NCBI GenBank assembly: GCA_039545295.1
Contig: BCIK01000029.1
Span: 127,123 to 191,122, forward strand
Length of the DNA: 64,000 nucleotides
From: Udeniomyces pyricola
Taxonomy: Eukaryota; Basidiomycota; Tremellomycetes; Cystofilobasidiales; Mrakiaceae
Reading direction: 5' to 3'
The notes under the pieces are model-generated. The model did no database searches. It worked only from the letters and a program-made list of their open reading frames with translations, and was not told the DNA's origin. A program made the position numbers and the translations under genes. Of the stretch, positions 1 to 11,829 are shown piece after piece. Within the stretch, counting starts at the first letter, position 1, and every line of letters starts with the position of its first letter.

Positions 1-3000
1 TGAAACCACCCCTATGGCCACCACCTATCACCACACACACAAAAACACACGCATCTCGAAAAGGTAACCACCACTTAATCTCAAAGCTGGACGCACGATT
101 TGATATCCCTCTGATCCTGGACGACAAACTTGGCAATCTTCAACCACAACTTCTTCCTCAACCCTTCCTCTTCGACCGCCGGTTTCTCAGCGCTACTCTT
201 CGCCAATTCGATATCGCCCTTTTCGAGCGCGAGGTCGACACTACTCTCGTAGAGGCCCATTTTGCTGTAGATGTGGACGCATGCGCGGATGTGACCGCGG
301 GAGGAGCAGAGACGGAGGGCGTAATCGAGGTCGTAGTAAGGTCGATCGGTCTGAGGGTCATCCGGTGCAGAAGAGAGGTACGCAAGAAGCGCCGCCGCTG
401 AGGCGTCGGTTGGAGTGGAAGAGGACGGGATGACGGTCGAGGTGGTAGAGGTGGAAGGAGGATGAGATGGAGCGGTAGTACAGAGGAACGTCACGAGGAG
501 GTTGTGAATCATGGGATCGACCGAGTTGAGTTTGAAGACGACGTGATGGAGGTATCGAATGCCATGCGCGATGGGATCTTGATCGGATCGAGCGAGGGTG
601 AGAGAGGAAGGAGATAAAGCGGTAGGAAGGCGAGGAGGTTGGACGAGGGCTGGAATGAGTCGTCGGGGATCAAGAAGCGGTTGACGAAGCCAGGCATCGA
701 CCGTCTCCTTGGGAGCGTGACGCATAAGGATGGGCGAGAATCGATAGTGGAGATCAAGTGAAGCCTGAAAAGGAGCGTTGTCGTGGTCAACATTGCCGGA
801 GTCCAGATGAAGTCGAGATGAACATCAGTCTGGAGCGTCCCGAAACCTCGACCCCTCTGAACCATGGATACATAGTAAAAAAAGGACGACAAGAGCCAAG
901 GACCGAATCGTACCTGACGGTTGAGCACATCGACAGCCTTGGTCCATTGCTCCTCAAGGATCCAATGCTCAATCACTTTGGCCGAGTCCTTGACGAGTGT
1001 CGCGAAATAGATATACAAGTCCGTTCGACCATGCGAGAGGAACAGATTGTAGACCGTCGCCGGATCGAGGTTGGTCTAAAAGATTCGAATAACGCGAAAC
1101 GCATACAAACGTTCGAAAATCCGGGGTAAGATTGAGATACAGGGTTTTTGGGTGAAGTTTGAGGAAAGAAAAGTGGTCGTAAGCAAAGGTATTCCGTCGC
1201 ACCTGGTAATCCGAAAGGAATTGCTTGAGTTCGTCTTCGACAAAGCGCCGTTCGAGTTGAAGAGACTCGACGTCTTGCGAGGCTGCTTCGGCAGCAATCA
1301 CTGGACGATAGGGACCCCGGTCAAAGAGGGGGTCAAAGGGAAAGGATAACCAAAGGAAGAAACGAAACAGAAAATCAATCAGCAAACACCTTCTCACCTA
1401 TCAGGGTACACCTCCTAACCCGATCATAAATTGCCCCTCCTAAAACCCAGATAGGACCCAGCGTCAACCGCTTCGAGAACGCACAGTCTTCGAGTGTATC
1501 ACACTTGCTCAGATAGATCTCGACCAACCACGTCGCCAACAGCATTCGCTGCATGCCATCCGTCTTTTTCAACCCATCCAACCTCAAGCCGAGATAATGG
1601 CGCAACGCGTCTCGTTCGCCGGCATCGACGAAGCGAAGGACGACTTCCTCGAACCCTCGGATCGGTCGGCTTCGACCCTTCTCACCGGCCGGCTCAGATG
1701 AAGAGGAGGAGGACGTGGGGATGTTGGCACATTCAGCATATTTGACGGCGGCGGGATGGAAGCGACCGAGAGCGAAAAGGGCATCGGCTTGAAGGGAGAG
1801 AATCAAGGCTTTTTGACTTGTCGTCTGACATTGGAGGAACAGGAAAGGAAAAGCAATCGAAAGAACGCGTTACGTGAGCAAGAGGCAAGTCAATCCACTC
1901 GATATTAAACTACACTGAACAAAATCCAACAGGAAAACGTCTCCTCCCTCATTCTTTTTGACCAAACCCCTCTCTGCATCTCCTTTTTCTGCAATCTTCT
2001 TTCTCGTCAAAAGCTTTCCCTTTGGTAGTAGACGAAACGACTCACTTTCGCAAACCGAATCGCATGATCAAACTCGGCTCGATCTTTCAACACCTTCCAC
2101 ACGTTTCGATCTTCTTCGACAGTGACAATCTCAAAGATAGCTGACGTCGTCCAGAGCCAATGCGTCGGTTTTCCTCCCGAGGATGACGACGACGACGACG
2201 AATCCGTCGCGAGACCCAACGGACGGTCGCCCCGTGCGAGAGGAAGGCGTTCTTCCCAAACCAACCGACCGGGATCGAGACGGGACAGTGCCAGGATCCG
2301 GTCGGGGTAGAGAAGGAGGTAATGGTGAGGCGTTAGGGTCAAACTGAGCGGTGCAAGGGTAGGTTGCGAAGAGGTAGAGAGGAGGTGAGGTGGATAAGGG
2401 ACAAGAACAGTAGAGGATGAGATGGAAATAGTAGAAGGAGTGAGTGCCGAGCTGAGCACTCCCGGAGGCGTCAGCCACGCAAGCGTTCGAGGGGAAACGG
2501 TCGAGATGGACGCAGGAGAAGGGTTGTAGAGGCGCAGGCTGGGATCCGTAGGAGAAGGGAATGTCTGGATAGGAGATGGGAGCGAAGAGGTCGGAACAGG
2601 AATAGTCTCTGCACCGATTCATATCCACCAGGACCAATGGAATGAAAAGGGTTCAGTATGACATCAGCAACACCTCAATCGGGCCGTCGAGTCTCCCACA
2701 CATCCTTGTTCAGGGACCATCCACCTAGAGTACTCTTGACGATTGAAGAAAAAAAGATGTTGAACTATTGACTCACTCGGTCCGACCTCCTTGCTGTACC
2801 CTTTGAAGACCTCCTCCACCCACTTGCCGTTCCCACTCGCACCCTTGCCTCCACCTCCACTCTCGGCGATCCTTCCCGCAAACTCCCAGGCCTTGGCCAT
2901 TTCATCCTTGCCCTCGACCAAGCACATCACCCACGCCCGCTTACCCATCCCCGCATCGCCTTCCCCTTCGACGCCCCACTCCACGCTCCGCACACTCCCA

Positions 3001-3727
3001 CCGGTCGAGGCGCCCTCGAACCGCCACAGAACAGTAAAGTCCTTCTCTTGCGACTTGAAAAGATCCTCCGGACCCGGTTGGAGAGAGAGATACGCCAAAT
3101 GACCCGTGGAGGTGCCCAAGATACAATCTCGGCCTCCGGTCGAGGAGGAAGAGGAGGAAGAAGGAAACGAGTAGGCTCGAGGGGTAGGAGGTGGGGGCGA
3201 CCATGCAAGCGACGTGATGCTACCTCCAACCGCCCGAAGAGACTTGAGGGGTCCCTTGGGTTTCCTCCACGATGGGCCCCCTTCGCTCGTTGAGGATCCC
3301 TCTCGTGAGAGGTAAAAAGCATCCCCTCCCTCGCACGCGACAATGAGATGCTTTGCTTGGTCGTCAGGCCAAAGACTGATGATACTCGTGGTCGCGACGT
3401 CTTTAGCACCTTTGGTCGGTCTCGGCACGGGCAGCTCGATCGTAATGAGCTCCGAAGGTCGAGAGAGGTCAATGATGATGAGCGTCATTGGATGGAGAGC
3501 GAGAAAGAGCGTATTGGAAGCGCATCGGAGCTGGAGGAGGGCCGAGGGAAGCGTGAATTGGACGTGTCCGAGGGTGAACATGGCATCGGCTTGAGTGGCA
3601 TGGGACCCGCTGTTGGGTGCAAAGCCAGGTTCGAACTGGAAACGGTCAACGTGAGACGTATCAGACCGTGAACGTGGCGAGTCAGTTGAGAGCGTAGTTC
3701 AGTCCAGGGTGGTGCGAGATGACCACG

Positions 3728-3770
<43 letters not shown>

Positions 3771-4388
3771 ATCGGAACCGGGCACGCCATGATTTTCCCT
3801 CCGCCGACGGTCGCCTGAGCCGAGCTCGCTAGACAAGCGCCTAGAGATCGAGGGTGAAAAAGGAGGAACGCATCAGAAAACAACCAACGAATTCAAGTAA
3901 CGTCATCTCTTAAACCCCCGCCCCCCCCCCCCCCCCCCCCCCGCCCCTCCCAAACAGAGGTCAGGCCGCGCTTGCTTACCGTCTCGAACTGGTCTTCGCC
4001 ATCTCCGTCAGGAAAGTCCTCATCATCCGAGTACGGGTTCGGTTCGAAGCCTTCGTACTCGACATCTTCGAACCGAGGGTGACCACCGGCAGAGAGCAAT
4101 CCCCCTCCGGAGCTGTAAAAAGCCGGAGAATCTCCGTTGAGATTCGCGTTGGCAGTAGAATGAAGGTTCGAAGTGGCAGGACCGGTGAAAGGAGTGGTGG
4201 CAGCGGTATGAGCGTGTTCGACGACTAGATGAAGAGGATGAAGATGAAGCGAAAGAGGTGTGAGTGGGGACAGACGAGATGGAGAAGTCGAGGGGTTGAG
4301 GAGCAAAGGGCTGATGGAGATGGCCGCTTCGTGCAGGTGGATGAGGTTGAGCCATGGGAAGGAAGGGTGACATACAGTCGTCAAACAT
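1..4388 (-). CDS. VPS18: Vps18/Pep3, HOPS/CORVET tethering subunit (3' end off window)
   Basis: This is the core subunit of the HOPS and CORVET complexes, which tether membranes to endosomes and the vacuole in the class C Vps pathway. Predicted exons in coding order: 4388-4376, 4224-3980, 3814-3779, 3635-2777, 2608-2046, 1824-1485, 1273-1203, 1075-914, 764-97. All phases agree. The protein opens MFDDFVEHAH, then has an acidic stretch (FEDVEYEGFEPNPYSDDEDF) and the beta-propeller starting near FTLGHVQFTLPSALLQLR. The family signatures RLVWEERLPL and VWKVLKDRAEFDHAIRFAK follow, then the clathrin-repeat helices with LCSSRGHIRACVHIYSKMG. About 985 residues lie in the window. The C-terminal RING finger expected in Vps18 is beyond base 1, because the donor at 96 opens an intron that does not close here. 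A run of 41 C at 3730-3770 sits next to exon 3. I place it in the intron, with the donor at 3778, but it could be coding Gly. The 13-nt first coding exon is inferred. Confidence 0.92.
3730..3770. repeat. 41-nt poly-C (poly-G on the VPS18 sense strand)
   Basis: There are 41 consecutive C on the plus strand. On the VPS18 strand this is a G tract immediately after a possible donor and just before a second possible donor (GTTCGT), so it may be intronic or may encode poly-Gly. A second, interrupted C tract lies at about 3915-3946. Such tracts recur throughout the non-coding DNA of the window. Confidence 0.9.
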
Positions 4389-4856
4389 CGGTCAGAGATG
4401 GAGTGAGCGTTGGCGGGGATGTGAGAGAACGGACGGGAGATTAAGGGGAAGGAGTTGTGGGGACACGAGGATGACGGCTGGGTAGGTGATGGTTTTGGGT
4501 GGGCGGTGTAGCGCGATGATGATGATGGGATGGTTCTGATTCCAGAATCAGGCGCGGCTGCGGTCCTTCAACGACACGCAATCATCTTGGTCTTGGACAT
4601 GTATATAATATATGTATATATATATCTAGACACCTCACATGTACACGATTTAACATGTCAACTGGATATAAACCGTCTTGCCATCATCTTAGCATCTGGT
4701 GGATATCTATTGGGCCATCAAACAACAAGCTGGATACACAAGTGCTCTGTCACATGTCACTAGCGCGTCGCTGATTGGAAGCCTTTCTTAATCTCGACGT
4801 CCAAACGCGTCCGACTTATCCCCTCTTCTATCCACATCCCCTTCCTTCTATCGCCC
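4389..4856. promoter_or_regulatory. Divergent upstream region between VPS18 and the 4857 gene
   Basis: This 468-bp spacer separates two divergently transcribed genes and must hold both upstream regions. It includes an AT-rich stretch around 4600-4625. I see no specific binding site that I can name. Confidence 0.4.
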
Positions 4857-5741
4857 ATGAACCGAAGTCGCAAACGTCGTGCCGCAAGGGACCACACCTC
4901 TCTCCTCAAGACGCTCCAACGGGTTCACACAACCGATCTCGTCCATGGTCTCCTCTCGCCGCTTGCCAGGCCACCACTCGATTCGCTCAACACGTCATCC
5001 GGGCATACCCTTCCTCACCAACAGTCATTACCTCGCGATTCCAATACCGATGTAAACGGCAACGACGTCGATCATTCACCTCGCACCTTGGGAGGATCCT
5101 TTCTCCAACCCGTCTATCCTGCTTCGGAATTCACGACGTTCCCTCTTCATCCTTCATCCCTCCCGCCTCCCAACGCTGTCACAGCCCCTCCTCCTCTTCC
5201 CTCAACCCTTCTCTCCTTATGCTCCCAACTTCACCCTCCCAACCCATCGCTAGATCCCTCCATGGTAACACCGTTAGTCTTGTCGTCGACGAACCTTCTC
5301 AATGCGACGCTGATGATGCTCGCTCAGCAAACGAATCCCTCGACGTTTCGAACGGCGAAAGCGGGGCGAATCAAGAGACGGACCGGGGATGGTGGGACCA
5401 ACACGAAGCGGTCCAAGACGAAGAGGAAGAAGAAGAAGGGAACTGCGATACCGACGACGAATGAGACGGATGGAGATGGACAGGAAGGAGCGGATGAAAT
5501 GGAAGAAGGACGGGATGCGGCATCCTCTTCAGGGATCAAAGGATGGGAAGAAGTCCTCAAAGCCTTATCGGCTGTTGGGAATTTAGATCCTGTGTGAGTT
5601 CCATTGACAAACATGTTGCCTTCAAGCGTAAGACTTGGGGATTTCTCAATATATAGGAAACATTCGCAGAGGGATCGAGTTAATTCCTCTACCTATACAT
5701 CGATGATCTTCCTACTGTACAAGGAAGCCAAACGTACATGA
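4857..5741 (+). CDS. Small basic, probably nuclear protein of unknown function
   Basis: I do not recognise the family. Exon 1 (4857-5593) starts MNRSRKRRAARDH, a strongly basic N-terminus. A Pro/Ser-rich middle follows, then a second basic block (KRSKTKRKKKKG) and an acidic patch, so nuclear or nucleolar location is a reasonable inference. At 5594 there is a perfect donor (GTGAGT) and at 5656 an acceptor (ATATAG). Splicing this 63-nt intron replaces an immediate stop with a short exon (5657-5741) ending FLLYKEAKRT. An alternative donor at 5717 with the acceptor at 5818 would instead add VYARTRTRLEALYGPA before a stop, and this peptide also looks coding. The 3' end is therefore uncertain. Predicted length is about 274 residues. 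It is divergent from VPS18. Confidence 0.6.
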
Positions 5742-6548
5742 CCTGACCTGTTCTATTTCTCTCTCCCTCTCTCTATCATGGAACGACCGCTCTCCCATCT
5801 GTCATCTGCTCCTCAAAGCGTCTATGCCCGAACTCGAACTCGTCTTGAGGCCCTCTACGGTCCCGCGAGCCCCTCCATCGTCCCTTCAAGTTCTCTCTCC
5901 TCCCATTCCTGAAAACCCACCGACATGCAACCCCGCCTCTAAAAGCTCCAAACCCATCTATCATCACGAGTGGTTTTTACGTCAGCTCCTCCTCTTTTAC
6001 CCATCACCTCTGTCTTCTTTTTTTCTCCCCCTCTGGTTCCATTCGGGCTCGGTCGGTCAGTGCCCGTTCTCAATCGGTCCGAGAATCCATCGTTGTCGAT
6101 CAACGAAAGAACGTGGACCCTCCAAAGCAACGGATGTACGCATTTGTGTCATTTTGAATCGAACCCAAACGAGAGCCTCAAGAAGACACTCGAACCCAAA
6201 CAAACAGCGGAACAACCAAGAACAACCCCCTTCTTCCCCCCCCCCCCCCCCCCCACCCCGCGCCGCCTTCTTCCGAATGTCGAAACCAACCAACCCGCTT
6301 GTTCGTAGAGACCGCAATTCATCATGACGAACCATTCATGTCATACTTCGCCGACCTCATTCCTACCTGTTTCAGCATCTACTACGAGTCTCCCTTCTCG
6401 TCACCCAAACGCTTCCCTTCATCCTCGCGCTCTCTTGATCCCCCATATTTCCTTCTCTTTCTTTAACCCCAAACCCCATTTATAAATTCCCCCCCCCCCT
6501 CCCCTTTACTCAAATGATGATGAAAGCAATGAGAGAAACGTTTGAAAT

Positions 6549-6586
<38 letters not shown>

Positions 6587-7356
6587 CGACTCGAACTTGG
6601 GCCGGGCTCTAGGGAAAGGAGCTTCGTTGAGTGAATGTCAATCGATCGGGAAGATATCTATTTGGATCTATTAATCTACCGTGTGTAAAGTCCATTCGTT
6701 TTTTATTTATTTATTTTATATATAAAAAGAAGAACAAGAAGAAATTGTTGGGCCAGGGAACGAGTCCCAAAGGGAGACCAGCGGGTTTATATATCCATAT
6801 TTTTTTTGTTCATGGTGCATCTATATAGGAGAGGAGAGTCATGATTGGGATAGATGGATCGATCGAATCGAGAGGTGGATTTGTGGAAGAAGAAGGGGGG
6901 GGGGGATTCAGTTGACGATTTTATATGGGGAAAGATGGAAGTGACATGAGAAGGAGCGAAACGCCAAGGATGAGAGAGGCAAGCAAGCCCCTGAGGGGTC
7001 GGTGAGTGGATGTGAAATGAAGAAAGGAAAAGAAGGGTTCAGAATTGAAGGGGAAGAAGAAGGGAGATAATGTATAAGAGAGCATGATGCTCTTTGGACG
7101 ATGACGGTGATGGAAAGAAGCCCTCCAAAAAAGATTTCGGGCGGTTGAGCGGCGTGAAGGAGGAGGCGAGACATGCTAATAACAAGGGGAGCAGCGCAAG
7201 GCTCTTACAAGAAAAGAAAAGAAGAAGAAGAAAAAGGCTAGAGTCAAAGATGGAACAAACAACAAAGGATCCTTTTGTCTTGTTTTGGGATGTGATGTTT
7301 TGTTTGTGTAGTGACAACGAGAGAATGAAAACGAACAGGAAGAGAGTCTCTCTTTA
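5742..7356. other. Convergent intergenic region, no convincing gene
   Basis: This stretch between two convergent genes is dominated by low-complexity DNA: pyrimidine-rich stretches, a C run near 6236-6255, a T run at 6552-6586, and purine-rich stretches around 7200-7260. Open frames here encode only Pro/Ser or Lys/Arg runs and show no splice-consistent domain. The one exception is a short exon-like stretch at 5819-5910, possibly the alternative 3' end of the upstream gene. Confidence 0.5.
6552..6586. repeat. Poly-T tract of about 35 nt
   Basis: An uninterrupted T homopolymer in intergenic DNA. It may be a mononucleotide microsatellite or an A-tail relic on the minus strand. No target-site duplication or retroelement sequence is seen beside it. 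Confidence 0.9.
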
Positions 7357-9083
7357 TCATGGCTGCGGTTGCTTCGCACCCCCACTACTACTTCCACCAC
7401 CGGTATGACTTCCTGAAGCGTCTCCATCCGGACTTGCTCCTCCTCCCCCATGTCCACCTCCACCACCACTACTTCCACCTCCTTCCCTCTCCCCATCTTC
7501 TCCACTCCCAATCACCTTCACCTTCTCCCACACTCCGCCGACGTGTCTCCCCCAGACACTCGCCCCTTTCACGACAAGAAACTCGGCGGCCGCGGGCGAT
7601 TTTTCCCAGAGTAACTCGACGGCCCGCCTCTGAGTCCCATCAGTGAAACTGGTGAGGTACCGACTGAAGAGTGAAGTCGACGTCGTATAGACTCGAGTCG
7701 AGGCGTTCAGAAGCGTTTGGAGAGGAGGAAGAAGCGGAATGGATTGGATGAAACTGCCCCCAGTCAAGTACAAAAAAAAAAAAGATGGAGAGAAAGCGAC
7801 CGAAACCGAAATACCAGATCGTCGACACATGATCGTCACACAAGAAGAAGAAAAAAAAAACAGGTCGTCAGTGTTTCGGACAGTAACAAGATGGCAAATA
7901 AATGAGAGACTCCGAGAATGGATTCCTGCAAAGAAAAGCGATCCAAGAGGGAATCAGGGACAACGACAAAAAGAAAGAAAACTGACTTTTCTCTGCCATC
8001 GACCCACCGTCCAATCTCAGGCCACCCTCCATTCTGATACTCAATCTCCTCTCCTTTCCTCCTCTCCCCCATTTCCTCACTCATCCCTGAAGAGGAAGAG
8101 ACCGCGGCCGATGATCCCATCGACGAGTGATTTAACCCTACCAAAGGTGGTGATGATAGTTGTCCCTCATGCTGCACCACCTTTTTCCCCCCAACCCATT
8201 CTCTCTCCTTTCCTTTATCAACCCTCTTTTTCTCACCCCCTCCTTCAAGACACCACTCTCTCACAGCATCTCCACCGGATACCAACACGATCTCTCGTCC
8301 TTCGAATAACCGTTCCAATGTCCTAGCTAAGAACCCTTTGCCTTCCCCTTGACGATGATTGGTCCCGATGGGAGTCGAGAACGTCGTCGCCGCAGAAGAA
8401 GATGGATGAGTCGTCGCCCCTCCCGCCGTCGTCGTCGGCACAACTCCTGCCGTCACAAGCGGGCCCCCGCCGGATGATGATGCTGATAATCGATGGTTCG
8501 ACGAAAGGTGAACCCTCGATCCTCCGCCTTGACGCGCGACTTTCTTCCAGCAAATCGCTTTGGCGCGCCGGACGTTCGGGCGGGAACTCGGTGGAATCGG
8601 AGGCGAATAAGGCGTCTGAGGCGTCAAGGCGAGAGGTAAAGAAGGGGGTGCTGGTGAGGAACTCGAGAATTGAATGCAGCTGATGGACGTCAGGAGAGAT
8701 TGGGGGATGGCTAGAGTTTGAGTCGCAGTGGTGGCGGTGGTTGTGGTGGTGGTGGGAGGGTAGAGGGAGGAAGAGTATGGGGTGAGGAGAGCGGAAAAGG
8801 GGTGAAGTGGGTGAGACGGAGGGGGTGGATCATGTGGCGAGGGAGGTGAGGATGAAGCTGGTGAAGAAGAAGGAGGAGGTGGAGGGGTGGACAAAGTTGA
8901 GGACTCGGATGAGGAGGTTGCCGCTGAAGCCGAGGACGAAGAGGGCAAGGATGGTGGTGGTGGTGGTGGATTCGCCATGGGCGATTCGAGCGGAGAAGGT
9001 ATCGAAGATGGGTCGTTGAGTGGGTTGAGTTTGGTGGAGGAGCTTGGAGGGATGGAATCGGACGTGGTGGGATCGTGGGACAT
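7357..9083 (-). CDS. Ser/Pro-rich protein of unknown function with Gly-rich tail
   Basis: I do not recognise the family. Two exons are predicted, 9083-7987 and 7753-7357, joined by a donor GTCAGT and acceptor GGCAG in matching phase, giving about 497 residues. The first 120 residues are Ser/Pro/Thr low complexity. Ordered-looking segments follow: GFLARTLERLFEGREIVLVS, a Trp-containing segment ending GGWPEIGRW, then FIQSIPLLPPLQTLLNAS and TQRRAVELLWEKSPAAAEFL, ending with WGRHVGGVWEKVKVIGSG. The last 50 residues are Gly/Ser repeats. The folded segments contain regularly spaced hydrophobic and Trp residues, so a real protein is likely. No catalytic motif, signal peptide or membrane segment is obvious. 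It is divergent from the 9783 gene. Confidence 0.65.
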
Positions 9084-9782
9084 GGTGGGCAGGACAGACA
9101 GGGTGGACGGGCTAAGGGCTAGTAGTGTGGGATGGATGGGAAAGGCAAGAGAGAGAGGGAGAGGGAAAGGCGTGGAGGATGGCCATCGCGTGAGAATGGG
9201 TGCAGGCGCAAGGTGGCCTATGTGACGGTGACGCGTTCCCTCTTAGAATGATAATGATTATTGTTGCAATATATTGGATATATACACACACATAAATTCG
9301 ACATGGAATCCATCGGACATATTACTATCCTGCAATGTGCGTATCATAGATTTGCCCCTAAATCTCTGCATTTCGACGTCCTCGATATTTCATTTCGCTC
9401 TAATTACCTCAGCATACAACAATCCCCGCCCACTCGAGTTTTCCCTCTATCAAATGTGCACCTAGTGTTACTCGATCAACGTACGGGGTAGAAATCCAAG
9501 CGCCCTATGATATGCATCAAACGATCTCATGATGATTTAATTTTGTTTGGCTTGCATCGCACAACATCGCAGCAGCAGCAGCAGCAGCAGCCTGCAGCAC
9601 CGGCAGCAGTCGCTCAACTTTAGTCCCTCCCTTTCGCGCACCAATCCGTCCCCGCCTGTCGGCCAGACTCCATCCACGACCGTGACCGAGCTCACTCGCC
9701 AACGTCTCACCACTTTGTCCTGATACTTACCCTCCATCGCTACTCACTCTATCACCCTCGATAGTTGTTACGCCGCTGTACC
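9084..9782. promoter_or_regulatory. Divergent upstream region with a CAG repeat
   Basis: A 699-bp spacer between divergent genes. It contains a pure (CAG)7 tract at about 9570-9592, downstream of AT-rich DNA at 9244-9300. It presumably carries both 5' untranslated regions and promoters. No specific element was recognised. Confidence 0.4.
9570..9592 (+). repeat. (CAG)n trinucleotide repeat
   Basis: About seven perfect GCA/CAG units in the upstream region of the 9783 gene, outside any predicted exon. Confidence 0.85.
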
Positions 9783-11829
9783 ATGGCTCCTGCCACGGCC
9801 TCGAATCTTCCTCCCAAGCGGTCAGTCTTCCCTCATCCTCGCCAACCCATATAACCTATGCATTTCTCTCTGCTGCCCTCTCTCTTCAACCCTCATGACC
9901 TTTTTCAATTCTTTGCATCTGTGGGGCCGTGCTCTTTCTGTGAGTAGCTCTTTTGCCCACCAACTCCATCAGAACCCACATCATCTCCCGACCCAAACGG
10001 CCTTTGTCACGCGTCGAGACCTAGCCCAAACATCAACGGAGTCATCCGACGTCAATTCCTCGGATGACGTGGACGAGGAAGAGACCGAGGAGGACCTCAT
10101 TGCCGCTGCAGAGACACTGGAGAGGGTGTTAAAATCACTTTGGGAAAGTGTTGTTCAGGAGGACGGAGAGAGACGGAAGAGAGCCGAAGAGCAGAGAGAG
10201 AAGGCGTCGAGACGCGTCGAGGATATCGAGGCTCAGACAGAAACGCATAGGATGGAATCGGACGAGCAAGAGGTTGATAACAGAGAAGCATATGGTATGT
10301 TCTACGATGTTCCCCCCCCCCCCCCGGAAACGTATATGCCCGTATGGGCTTGGCGAGATCCAAAAGGGCGAAAGAAGGACGAACGTCTAGCTAACCTACT
10401 CTTCCTTTTTTCTTTTTGCGTTTGCTTACACTAACTGATTTTGCTGACCGACCCCTCTCTCCTGATGTCTCCTCCCTTTCATACAGATTTCCGACTTCTC
10501 TCCGTTCAACCCGTCAAGAAAATATGTCTCTTGCCCCTCCTAACGCACTGGAAAATCGAGTTGGGTCTCTTTCCTCTTTCTGACGTTCTTTCGACGTCGC
10601 CCGGCATCTTTGACATGTATATCTTTTTGTAAAAGGCTGTTGTTGACCCAACGATCTTGCTGTCTTCTTTTTTTTTTTTTCCAATCTACACCTGGGTATG
10701 ACGTTCTCTGATTGTTCGATCAGGAATCCGTTGTACCGAGACATGTCTGAATCGGATCTTGCCGTCCTCCGAAGTCGCGCAGCGGCTTGCGCTGTGACGT
10801 CTGAGGAGATCGTCCATGCAGGATCTATCCCAGACGTATGTCTATTCCCCTCGTTTGACTCACCTGTCAATCTTCCGTGATGTCTCTCTCTTCAACCTTG
10901 CAAAACAAAGATGGCGAGGCCAAGAAAACAAGAGAGAGCGAGAGAATTGGTTTTTCTCCTCGAGATACTGATCGTTTTTTCCCAACCTTCTTCTCTCATG
11001 GTCGACGACAAACCCCCCTTCGTGTTTTTTTTTCCTTATTCTTCTTATTTTTCTCTCTTAATTTCCATATCATACCCTCTAGGCACCACCTTCCAAACCT
11101 CCTCGATCGTACACGACTCTCTCTGGTCTCCTTCCAACGCTTCTTCTGACGACGATGCCTCGTCCTTTGACCAACCCTCGGACCGCCCATTTCGATACCC
11201 TACCCAAGCCAGAACGAGGACCCGAAGGATACATGCCGTGTCTCCAACTATCCGTTTCCCCATCACCCATCTCATCTCAAACCGCAGACGAATCATTGAG
11301 CGTTCTTTCATCACAGAAGGAGGAGAACGAGAAAAAGAAGAGAAAAAAGGTGACGAGGTCGCGATCGAAAGCTCAAACAGGTCATGCTCGTCGTCGTCGT
11401 CGTCGACTTGAACGCCTCAACGATACCGATCCTGCTTCTTCTTCAACTTCTTGTCTTCTTGCCCTACCATCCATACCACCACCACCACCTCCACCACCTC
11501 CATCGACGCCGAGTTTCTACCGTCCTTCCTCCTCGACGCTCGGAGGTCACTCTCTCTCTTACGGATACGGCTACAGTTTAGGGCTCGATGCGCTCCCGGG
11601 GGACTATGCCGATCATCTCGGCGTTTACTTACGTGATCGGATGAGAGTTGGATGGCAAGGGATCGAAGGGGTGAAAGGTGGAGAAGGGGGTGAAGGGTGG
11701 TGGGGGTGCAAGAAGAGTGGGAAGGATTGGAAGGGGAGAGGGTCGTCGAGGAGGGGAGCTGCAGGTGCTGCCGGCGCGTCGGGAGGGGTGGGTCAGAAGA
11801 GAGGACGGCCATCGGGGAGAGGAAGATGA
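9783..11829 (+). CDS. Unknown coiled-coil protein with AT-hook-like C-terminus
   Basis: I do not recognise the family. Five exons with consistent phases: 9783-9820, 9948-10294, 10487-10559, 10724-10835 and 11083-11829, about 438 residues. The protein begins MAPATASNLPPK. An acidic patch (SSDDVDEEETEEDL) leads into a charged helix that looks coiled-coil (LERVLKSLWESVVQEDGERR and the EEQREKASRRVEDIE stretch). A well-formed segment (NPLYRDMSESDLAVLRS) follows. The C-terminal third has basic clusters (EKKKRKKVTRSRSK, ARRRRRRLERL), a Pro run, Gly-rich sequence and a final KRGRPSGRGR that resembles an AT-hook core (RGRP). Chromatin or DNA association is an inference from composition only. Exon 3 is the least certain. 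Confidence 0.6.

Noticed and set aside
5970..6340. Overlapping open frames on both strands around a poly-C tract
   Set aside because: They encode only Pro, Ser or Gly runs from homopolymers, with no splice logic or domain.
6552..6586. Poly-T as the tail of an inserted retroelement
   Set aside because: No reverse transcriptase or endonuclease remnant and no target-site duplication were seen.
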